Shown: in pieces, positions 38,480 to 48,300 of the stretch
How positions within the stretch are numbered: position 1 is the first letter of the stretch
Layout: each line of letters begins with the position of its first letter
Assembly: GCA_037903355.1 (NCBI GenBank)
Contig: JBAJFE010000026.1
Location: 1,240,001 to 1,304,000 of the forward strand
Direction: 5' to 3'
DNA length: 64,000 bases
Source: Trichuris trichiura
Lineage: Eukaryota; Nematoda; Enoplea; Trichinellida; Trichuridae
The notes under the pieces: generated by a model
What the model was told of the DNA's origin: nothing
Databases searched by the model: none
Seen by the model: the letters and a program-made list of their open reading frames with translations, nothing else
Made by a program: the position numbers and the translations under genes

Positions 38480-39182
38480 CAGGGGTGGGGAACGTCCAGC
38501 CTGCGAGGCCATTCCATCCGGCCCGCGAGACCATTTTCCGCCCACGCGTTGGGGCAACGGCACGTGGGTGCGAAATTCTGTGAAATATGATTGTGGGAGG
38601 CTATTTTTCATAATGCAATGAACGGATTGTATGTGAATCCTAGTAAGAACATAAATCTTACGTAACAAGCGGGGAGAGTCAGGCTGGCTCTGAAGGCAGC
38701 GTTGCTGACAGCTCTCTGTCGACAAGCCGACATTGCTAGTCCTCGGTGACAAGCAATAGGCGCCACTAAAATGTGTATGCGCGCATAAGTAGCGTGGATC
38801 ATTGCTTTGTTCGAGATAAGGACTGTCCAGCTTGACAGAGCACTTCTGCTTTTTTACTCTCAGTAGTCACTGGCATCATTCTCGTCAGTTTGCGCCGGCC
38901 GCCAGTCCTTTACGTTTTTGAAGTAAAAAAAGGTTATTTCGTCTTATGTAGTTGCCATTATGTTATTGACAACTGGGTTGCAGAATCGTCTTAAAATTCT
39001 GCCTTTTATCTCAGAGTTACCTCACCAGGGAAAAGCAGTTCCAAGCATCCCGTTAGGGGTGACTTAATAAGCATACGTGCAAATAAAGTAGGTTGTTTTT
39101 CGTTTAAGTATGCTATACAGCCAGCGAACGGTCTTATAAATGTCTAAACGGCCCGCGGCACCGAAAAGGTTTCCCATCCCTG
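38480..39182. mobile_element. Non-autonomous hAT element, 703 bp
   Basis: The left end CAGGGGTGGGGAAC and the reverse complement of the right end, CAGGGATGGGAAAC, match at 12 of 14 bases. The flanks are GACTATGC (38472-38479) and GACTACGC (39183-39190), an 8-bp target-site duplication with one difference. GGCCCGCG words lie just inside both ends. Ends of this form are well known from vertebrate Charlie/MER-type hAT elements. Frames inside (38474-38752 and 38608-38802, minus) show no transposase motif, so it is a deletion derivative. Confidence 0.85.
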
Positions 39183-39995
39183 GACTACGCGTACTGTAGA
39201 TTTGAGCAGTGCCTAGCTGAGCGCGTGAACTTTTTCTGGATGTTAAAAATTTTGAACAGATGTAAAGCTTAGACGTGTTAGTACGTCGTAGCGCAATAAA
39301 ATAAAAGTATATCTCACCAAAGAACTAATGATGAAAACAACTAACTCTGAAAATGCTCAAGTCGTCATAGCAGCAGCGCTTTGCTGTTTGCTGATTAGGC
39401 GCCTCCATTGTCTGACTGTAGACATTGATAACTAATGAAACTGTGTAGGGTTTCCCTATTACAAGAAAAAGGAACAGATTATTGCATTGAATAATTCTGA
39501 GTTGTGAAAAACATCTTAAGGGCAAAGAACGCTACACTAACAGTGATAAAGCTATTAGGCATTGTTAAACGTATGGATATGAGGGCAACTACGTTTTTCA
39601 TTGAACATAGCCGGAAATACCTTGCATTCACGTCAAAAAGACAATGTACAGGCAACGTGAAGGCTACGAGTGATTTTATGCGGCTTTTTATGATTGTTAT
39701 TCATTTATCTTTCATGACAGATGCATGAAGAAAAAATGTGAAGTTTGCTGGCTCTCGTTAATGACTAAAACGTTCTGTGATGGTGCTTTCATGTGTGATG
39801 CTACGGTAAGCCTATTCTGACGTAGAAAAGCAATTAAAATAAATTAAGTAAGCCTTCATGGTCTATTAAGCAACATCTTCAGCATAGGAATTGATGAAGA
39901 AGAAAAACTGTAAGAAATAAGACTCTTGCCAGCTTTTTGCATGGCATAAATCACTCCCAAGTATATGCGGCGTAAACAAAAGCGCTTTATGAAGT

Positions 39996-40013
39996 GAGAG
40001 AGAGAGAGAGAGA
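39996..40013. repeat. (GA)9 microsatellite
   Basis: A short uninterrupted GA dinucleotide run in the intergenic region. Confidence 0.9.
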
Positions 40014-41772
40014 AAACGAGCAAAGTTGAGCAAATGAGCATGTTTAAAAACTTGCTACGATTATCTACCACTATAAGCTGCCTATGTTAGCTTTGCAGAA
40101 AAATTAAATCAGCCTAATTGATTTGGCAGGCTGTAGGTTTACAAGTTGAATTTAGCAAACAGAAAAGTTCTTTCCAGTCACGTGTTCTCAGTTTTGTGCT
40201 GAAAATTTTTTTTTCCGCGCTTGCTTTCCGTCCTATATCTTTCCATAATAAATGCACGTGCATTTTCTAGTAAGGTTGCATTTGGTGCATGTTCATACTA
40301 GAAATGGAAGAAAGCATGAAAAACCCCAAAGAAGCTTAAAGAGCATTACGGGACGCTAATAGCTTCAGTAATAGGTGTAGTTTTCCAAGTCTGAGTTTAG
40401 TACCACAGCTCTCCCTAAGGAAAAACTACGCGCCTGTTACCAGACAAGTACGTAATAAGCAGTTAAGGAATATAAACCCAAAAATATGGCTCTAATCTTC
40501 CATATTGTAGAAGTAACATGATAATAACAGTGCTGCTATTAACTTACAGGGTAAAGTCAGTGATGAGCCTGATAGCTCACTATGCCATATTCCGTCCATA
40601 TTCATTCTCACTGGGATGTAGGGCATATTTTCCTTCAAGAAAAAGACCAGCTTGCAGCATATGCGTGTTTCCATCTCCTTTCGATCACTGATTCTTTTAG
40701 GGAAAAGTTCACATCCCTAAAATTATTACCGTTAAGCAACAAAAGCATGGATTAAATAACTTTCATTTAAAGAAAAAGTAGTGGATCTTTTTGGAATAAA
40801 ACTTTGGCAGTGTCATCAATTCTATCCAGACGACACATTCCTATCAACTTTTGAAGTACGTAACAGCTGAAGTCACATCTTCTCCTGATTTAGAAACTGG
40901 CACCGTTTTCCAACATAGAATCAACTAGCGAGCAAATGTCACGAGGCATCAGCAGCGGTACACCTTCAAAATTTCAACACGACAAACATTTTCATTGACA
41001 ATCATTTTTCAGGGACAGTTCAATTATTTCCATTCGCCTAAATAAAAGCGATTGTGGGAGAGAACCAAACTGCTAAAAGATAGTACCTTAAAGCAAGCTT
41101 TGCTTCGGAAGAATTGTCCAAAAAAGCCAAAGCAAAAAGGTGCTGGAAGCGCAGCTAGTGCGTACGAGTTCTTGCCAAATTCGCATCGAATTAAAGCTAG
41201 CGCGGTGAGCCAATAGCCAGCCATTAAATCTGTCAGTAACGCTGCGTAAAGGAACCTAACTAAAGAATTAGCTTAAAAACAAACAATAAATACTTTTAAA
41301 TTACGAATTACGCAAAAATGCGAGCCAAAACTTCGAAATATATCTGAAAATCCTCACTCAAACTAGTTACATTGTCCCGAAAGCCCGCTTTGAACCAGCT
41401 GCAACTCCCGCGTCTCATAGCGGCATTGCGTAACGAGATAAAACAGGCCATCGAGACTAAGGTATCAACGCAAACGGCCTATAGTCTTAAATAGTATTTC
41501 GGGCTAAAACTCCAGACAAAATATTAAAGTGTACCTGCGCATCTTCGTTTCAAGTCATAAAGGGGATGCAACGTAAATCGAAAAAGCATTGAACTTTTTG
41601 AGCCTAAAATCTGCAAAAGATTGAAATAACAGAAATCCAAGAACACGAATAACGCTTTCCAACAGAAGAAATAATAAAATTGATACATTCTTACCGGGTG
41701 CCTATCGATGTCGGCATTTTGAAAAGCTATGAATTTCAGCGTTACCTCTTTAATGAAAATAAGGTAAGGCAA

Positions 41773-41863
41773 GCCATGTACAGATCTCTGAACAACGCAG
41801 CTTTGCTCGGAAGTTAAACCACAAAAGTTACCGCACGGTGGAAGCCATCCCGGCGTTGCTAAG
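41773..41863 (+). pseudogene. Possible degenerate 5S rRNA-like relic
   Basis: The stretch runs GCCAT near its start, then GCTCGGAAGTTAAAC (41805-41819), resembling the conserved box A region of 5S rRNA, then GTTA, and ends CCCGGCGTTGCTAAG, resembling the 5S 3' arm. The order fits 5S, but it is about 25 nt short and the helices do not pair well. It could be a decayed 5S copy, part of a 5S-derived SINE, or coincidence. Confidence 0.2.
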
Positions 41864-43119
41864 TCTCTTATGATAACGGGCGCAGTTCATTTCCAGCTGT
41901 CAGCTAAAAGATAAAAATTTGATATCACTAACGGCAAGGATAAACAACTCGGTAACCTTTAAGTCAAAACTGCCGCTGCCTTAAAGACTAAGACTGTACG
42001 GAAAGCATAACGCGTGTAGGTAATGTTATATAACATAACGTTTTGTGACTTACATTTTATTAACGGTTGGCTAAAGAAAACCTTTGCTACACCTTTTTGA
42101 AATAAAAATAATTATTCAGCTAAGAGTGCGTTGTTTATTTATGCTGAAAATTAATTTGCTTAATGTGAGCATGCAGTCAGACCATGACAACATCAAGTTA
42201 GGGTTCTCTATGCTCAGTCTGTCCAACACGCTCGTCATTTAGTTGTAAAGCATTGTTAATTCAGCTAACCGAGACTACATTGATTGAACACCCAAATTTA
42301 GTTCATTACCTTAATAGTCTGTAGCTGCTCGTACTCTTCGCAAGTATTTCCATAACTGCTTCCTCAAAACGTTTCTGTACTTGTCTTCATAAACACGCCT
42401 CATTTTCGTCTGGTGCATTGTCCGGCAACTGTTGCATTTTGCTGAGATAAGCCCCAACCAGCCACCTGCCGCCTAGCAGCCTAATGGTAGATAGCGCGTA
42501 CAGCCATTTGGCTTGGCAATTAGCTGATTCATTCTCTAGCCAAAGGCAGACTGCATTTTAAAAAAGGAAGATAAAGTGTCTGGACCCTTATCTACAAACT
42601 GGTTCGTATCGGTTTAATCGAAAAATGCAGCAGCGGTGAAGTTACGACATAAACGGAGAGGCAGCGTAGGCGCCGTATATTCATGGTTACACCAACAGCA
42701 GCTCAAATCAGTTGAGCAGCTAATTTAATCATTTAGACTAAAACTAACGCAACTTTTATTATTTAATAATAAAGAAAATTTTATGCATAAAATTTCCAGC
42801 TCCATGTGCAACCTGGTACACAGTTGGCTCGGAACTTTAACAACTTCCGAGTTTCCAAACAAATTGTACCTGACTATCACAAATTGGAACCGTCGTTGTT
42901 TTTCAACTCATTTCCTTAGTATTTTCCCGGCTGATTATAATCGTCTTCGGTTTCTGAATCGTGAGCTAGCTTTTCCGTTATTTTAATTGTATCACTGTTT
43001 TTCAAGATTGCCATAAAAGGCGGGAAAAGTTAATCTACGCCTAAGGCGTCCATAAGGAGATGAATCCTTACGAGCTGACAGCCCAGGACGGTTCCAACTT
43101 TTAATTGCGCGCACAGAAC

Positions 43120-45266
43120 ATGCATTGGACCTTTTGCATTGAAGGAGGACCCCGACGCGTTAATCACGCGGCGGTGGCTATAAATGGTTTGATATACAGC
43201 TTTGGTGGCTATTGCTCCGGCGAAAACAGCGAAACAATAAGGCCAATGGACGTGCACATTTTCGACACAAGTAAGTGTTTGTCACCGTCTTTTATCATTT
43301 TATAAGTTGCTTTGCTCGGTGACTGGTACGACTTTCGAATCATTGACTTGTTTACCTTTCATGAAGAGCCGTAATGCTCTCTGTTTTTTTCTTGAAAATC
43401 GTAGACCAACTTTCACTTTAAAATAAGCAAATACTATAGCACTACAATTAAGGTTTTCTCTCCGGCTTGTTGTTTTGCATATTTTAAATATTTGCATTTG
43501 CATTGCATAGTGTTACGCGAACTTCCAGGCTTTCTAAGTTGTACAGATCATATTCTCACCACAGAACTACCACACCGTCGTATTGCTAAGTGCTTTGCGC
43601 TTGGTTGCAAAAAATTGCCGAGTGCATTTAGGTCTATTTTATTACTGAGTTAGATTCAACAAACCGGCAAGATTTCGACTTTAATTGATAGGCTGATTTT
43701 GAGGACGTTTCATTTTTCTGTTCTAATAATTTGCCGGTGTATTCAGTCCGAGTGCTGTATCATGTTGGTGTCAGTGCAATTTCTTTTCTTCTCAGGTCTT
43801 TGTTTACGGTAGCGCGCAAGATTTTATAAACACGCTTGAACGTCAAAACCGGATTTTTCACAGAGCATTCTGTAATGACGAAAAGTGTTTTCAGGTACTT
43901 ATCGTTGGCTCTGTCTACCTTTGCCAAGTGCCACCCACGAGCAATTCTACCTGACACCTTACCAGCGTTACGGCCATACAGCAGTCGCTTATAAGGATAT
44001 GTGCTATATTTGGGGAGGAAGAAATGACATCAATGGAGCGTGCAATGTTTTGCATCAATTCGACCCAAAATCTGGATTGTGGCGCCAGGTTATAACCAAA
44101 GGGGATACAGCTCCTTCAAGGGATGGGCATAGCGCCTGCGTGTATAATGATCAGATGATCATATTTGGCGGTTTCGAGGAGGGATTTCAACGCTTTTCAA
44201 ATGACACGTACGCTCTTGACTTTAGGAACAACTGCTGGCATCAGTTGCATCCTGAGGTTGGTAGATGCTGCGCATTTTATGTCGCTTCTTAAAAAGGCAT
44301 TGTTTTTTAAGGGAACAGCGCCTGTGTGGCGCGATTTCCACACGGCTACAATGATCAGAGATCGTATGTACGTTTTCGGTGGAAGGTCAGATGAGTCAGG
44401 CCCGTTTCACACCAACTCTGAACTGTACAATACTGAGCTGATGTACTTGGATTTTACGGACAACAGTTGGTATACGGTAGAAACGAAAGGAAGTGCACCC
44501 TACGGGCGACGCAGTCACTCTAGCTGGACTCAGCGTGGCATGTTATTCTTATTCGGTGGTTACAATGGTTCATTGAATGAACACTACAATGATCTGTACT
44601 GCTTCGATCCAGGCGAGTAGAAATTTGAACTGTTGCTTTGGAAGAACTTCAAAATTTCTGCAGCCAACTCATTATGGACAAAGTTGTATGTTTACGGAAA
44701 CTGTCCGAAGCCAAGAAGACGTCAATGTTGCGTACCAATTGGCAACAAGGTGTTTATGTTCGGTGGCACCAGGTGCGGCTATCGGCGCTGAAGCTTTATT
44801 ATCTTTCCGTTTTTGTAGCCCTCTAACGACGGAATTCAGCGAGCTGCCTATGAGGGATCCTACGTGGTCCGAACGAAATTTGACCGACCACTCCGACCTG
44901 TACGTGTTGGAGTTTTATCCGGCGCTGAGAACATTGTGTATGATCCAAGTATGGGAAAACCCGCTTCTCAGCTCCGAAATTGATCATCTTCCACCGTCCG
45001 TAAAGTACGATGCCGCCTTTGGTCTTCCACCGCTTTTTCCTCCAATCGATTTTGTTCAGGTTGGATCTTCAGCTTTTGAGCAAAGAAGTCAAGCCAAACA
45101 TTGTCCGAAAGGATGGCTAGAATGTGTAGCGTCTACCTTCCAATCACCATGTGCCCAAATATCATTTTCACCTCGAGACAACACGTCGTATTCTTTTCTG
45201 ATATTTAAGTGTTTTACGATAAATAAAAAAACGGCACATTACAACAGTTGTCGAATAATCATCTAG
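43120..45266 (+). CDS. KLHDC3: KLHDC3-type Kelch-repeat protein
   Basis: Exons: 43120-43270, 43895-44256, 44312-44612, 44664-44772 and 44819-45266, giving 456 aa as drawn. The protein forms a Kelch beta-propeller. In mammals KLHDC3 is a Cullin-2 substrate receptor for C-terminal degrons. Conserved stretches follow the family closely: HWTFCIEGGPRRVNHAAVA, YSFGGYCSGE, RYGHTAV, IWGGRNDINGACNVL, SRDGHSACVY, VWRDFHTATM, YVFGGRSDESGPFH, GRRSHSSW, LFLFGGYNGSLNEHYNDLY, PRRRQCC, VFMFGGTS and LTDHSDLYVLEF. The start is the ATG at 43120, matching the short family N-terminus. Intron 3 is a 51-nt GC-AG intron (CCAG|GCGAGT ... CTGCAG), required to keep the frame. The last about 70 residues are not family-like, and an AATAAA lies inside them, so the true 3' end is uncertain. 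Confidence 0.93.
43271..43894 (+). other. KLHDC3 intron 1, 624 nt
   Basis: The longest KLHDC3 intron, bounded by ACACAA|GTAAGT and TTTTCAG|GTACTT. The others are 46-55 nt. I see no nested gene or repeat in it. It is a plausible site for regulatory sequence, but nothing specific is visible. Confidence 0.8.
44613..44663 (+). other. GC-AG intron, 51 nt
   Basis: The KLHDC3 frame runs ...CFDP then needs ANSLWTKLYVYG. Only a GC donor (CCAG|GCGAGT) with the CTGCAG acceptor joins them in phase 1. The one nearby GT (GGCGA|GTAGAA) would shift the frame. GC donors normally need an otherwise strong match to U1, as seen here. Confidence 0.8.
45222..45227 (+). terminator. AATAAA poly(A) signal candidate
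   Basis: A canonical AATAAA inside the last open stretch of KLHDC3, 39 nt before the predicted stop. If it is used, the final exon must be spliced or end differently from the version drawn here. Confidence 0.4.
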
Positions 45267-45342
45267 TTCAATTATTATTGCGCAGGCAAAAATGGTACAA
45301 GTTGTAAAGCGATAAAAATAACAACAACGAGCCGACGGATGA

Positions 45343-48300
45343 TCAGCAGATGCCCTTCTTTGCTTTGGCGTGAAGAAGGACCACTCGCGAATGAACATAC
45401 TCCGCGTAGGCCTTATAATGGCCATTGCGGTAAGTCTGCAACCATATAACCAACTTTTCCGCTTCAGGCATGAATGGAAGGTACTCTTCGTCTAACAGTA
45501 GTCAAATATGAATTATGACGATGTAGGGAAAGCATATGCTTACCAATAGCGCAGAACTTGCATGAATCCGGGCAAAGGAATGCCATACTGTGCGGATTGG
45601 TGAAGCAGTCACCGCGTCCACTGAGCGCCGGGCAGTCGTGAGCTTTTGTATCTACGCATTGAGTCAGGTAAACGGGCGTTTCGACTTCGTTGTACCCGTA
45701 TTGCTTAACTAAACAATGGAAGCAAACTTTAGGTTGTATAGAAAAAAATATCTGTCAACAAGCAACTGACGTCTTGTACAGTTTGTGTCCCTGCACGTTT
45801 TTGGACAGAAGGTCAAAGCTTCAAAGCTGTCGCAATACTTCCAACTGTACTTGCAATGGACATGGTAGTCGATTTCGCATTGAGTGCTCTTGTACAGTTT
45901 GTATATTCCTGCGCGGCGAAATAATATTTGACAAAAGGTGGCTATCGCCATTTAACTTACCGCGGCGTTTGAGCAGTTTGAAAATGGCCAAAAGTGGATG
46001 AAGCTCAGTGCCGCACAGATGGGGCGTTTTGCCAGTGAACGTATCGAAGGGGAAAACCTCCGGCCGCGAAAACGAATCTTAAATAAGCGTAACCATCATC
46101 GACTGGACGCGCTGGAAAAAAAGTTTACGCGTAAAAGCATAAAGGTGCGCCATTACGCTAAGTTTGTCGACTGCTTTGATTTTCCAACCGCTTCTCCACA
46201 ATGGTACAACGATTGGACGCAAGGTAGGGCTAACGTTTACAAACCAACCTGACTTCCATTTATGCTAATTTTTCCCGCGTTCAACTTAGCTTGAATGTCT
46301 GTCTTTTGAAGAAAGTCGATTTAAAGTGTTCGTGTTTATAGATTTTCAAAACAAGAAAAATCCCGTCTCGTTCGAAGTTGTTCATCTCAAAAACTGCGAC
46401 TCGGCGACAGACAGGCTTCATCGCAGTTGCCTCATTTTTGTATTTATATAATTATTCGTATGAATAGGTGGACTGTAAAGCCTTTGGTGGCTGCTTACAA
46501 TCGTTAAGAGCGAGTAGTACTTACTAGCTAAACGCAGCTCATCGATGACGTCATCAACCGTCTCTGCCACATCGTCAAGCTCAGGAGAGATTGTTGGACC
46601 GTTGAATCCCAATTCATTGCCGCTGCTTATGGAAGCAACTGTGGTAGCTTTACTACTTTTAGAAGCTGTAGTAGTAGTAGTTGGCGTCGCGGCAGTACCA
46701 GTATGAATATGTTGTTGCGTCAGGCTGGTAGGTGACGTCATAATTGCAGCTCCATTGGCAGTGGCAGTAGCAGAAGTAAGAACGTCATGTTCTCGCGGGT
46801 TTGTAACCAAAGGCGTCAATCTCTGAAGACCATTTCGGTCGGTTGTTGTTGTTGTAGGGAAAGCTGCAATACGCTCATATTTAAGTACCAATGGAAGCTT
46901 ACGGTTAGTAGCAACAGCCCTACTTGCGAATGTCGCATCAGGAGAGCTGCTTCTATCCGATATACCAATTAGATTGTCACCAATTTCTTTATCCACTGTA
47001 TTGGACACAGTAACAGCCCCCTTCGGCGGTTCGGTGATAGCGGGAAGCGTTTTGTCTCCATTTATTGCACTTTCTAACTTTTCGGGATTGAAAAATCCCA
47101 ACTGTCGCAGCACGTTGTTCCAGTTGACCTTGTGATACCTGTCGGAAATAATACGCCTCGATACGGCACCGGGACGGTAAAGGTTGGAGAAAGATTGCAG
47201 ATGAGCTTTGCTTGAATGCGCCACTGAAACGGTTTGCCCTGTCGACGGCTGTCCTGAAGGAATCCAGAAAACGGGATTTCCAGTTTCTGGGTTTAGAGTC
47301 ATCGAGGGTAATAACGGAGCCGATTCAGCTGAATGTGTAACGTTGCCTGACTGATTTGTCTCCTGCTGCGGAACTCGTAAAGATCCCGTGAAATGCTGAG
47401 CACTTGTAGCTATTACTGGCACGGTGGGTACGTTGAAATTCTGTTCTTCTATCTCATTACCATTAGTTCCACGTTCGGGTTCAGCGGAAGGGGACGAAAC
47501 TATCGTTCCCTTGGAAGCGTTTATGTTCCTTTGCTCGCCGGCTGCCTGCGGAAGCGCTGTTGTCGAACTCCAATTAAGCGACGGCTGCTGGAGACTTGAT
47601 ATGGAATTGGTTTTTTCAGACTCAACAACATTTCCCGTAATCACGTCAGTCGTCGGACCTTGCTTGTTGTTGGCTAGCATATTCAACCCTACGGAAGAGC
47701 TTCCGCTTACGGTGCTCGCTTCGGCGTCCAAACTTGGCAGTAGTAGCGTTGAATTTTCCAAATTGCCGTTATTGGAGATAACTTCGTTGTTCGACAATTC
47801 ATTTGCTGTTTGATGGCCGAACGAAGGTAAAATGGTTGCATGGCTTAAACTAGGCGTCGCCGTTCCTTCGATAGCGTTGCCAATGGGACCATTGTTCAGT
47901 TGGTTCCTTTGGGCCAACAAGTTATCGCTAGAGTTAACTATCTGCTTGACAATCTCATTAGTGGGTGACACTTCAGTGACATCACTGCGGCCAAAAGTTT
48001 GCGACGCGTCAGTGAACCCAATGGTGCTGCTTATTTCTTCGAAAATGACGTCGTTCTCAGTAAGGCTACGAGTCGGCGTTGTTAATAAAGGCGAAAAGTC
48101 AAACCTGCCCGCTTCCGAGCTGTTGCTTATGCCAGTCGAGCCAGCGGTTCCATTTTGGGTATTATTTCCCAGCGTAGGAGTCGACAGGTTGGGATGGTCA
48201 TTAAAACCAACGTTATGTGAACTAACAGCTGTTGACGTTCGACTCGGCTCCAGCAGAGACAGCATAATGTCGGCAGCATCAGGATTAGCAAAAGTTTCGC

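Larger units (their letters stand above)
35490..42640 (+). repeat. Second diverged direct-repeat pair
   Basis: About 35490-35620 and 42505-42640 share TTGGCTTG, ATTCATTC, ACTGCATT, GAAAGATAAAGTG/GAAGATAAAGTGT, ACCTTATCTACAAA, GCAG.AGC/GCAGCAGCGG and (A/G)AAGTT in the same order and spacing. They are about 7 kb apart and look like copies of an old interspersed element. Confidence 0.5.
36931..43119. other. Repeat-rich intergenic region
   Basis: No coding gene is supported. It holds one copy of the long diverged repeat (37.5-38.1 kb), a 703-bp hAT element (38480-39182), a GA microsatellite at about 39996-40013, a possible 5S-like relic near 41.8 kb, and one copy of the second repeat pair at 42.5 kb. 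The KLHDC3 promoter should lie directly before 43120, but no core element can be singled out. Confidence 0.5.

Noticed and set aside
38474..38752. Minus-strand frame inside the second hAT element as a transposase
   Set aside because: No hAT dimerisation or catalytic motif is visible and the element is too short to be autonomous.
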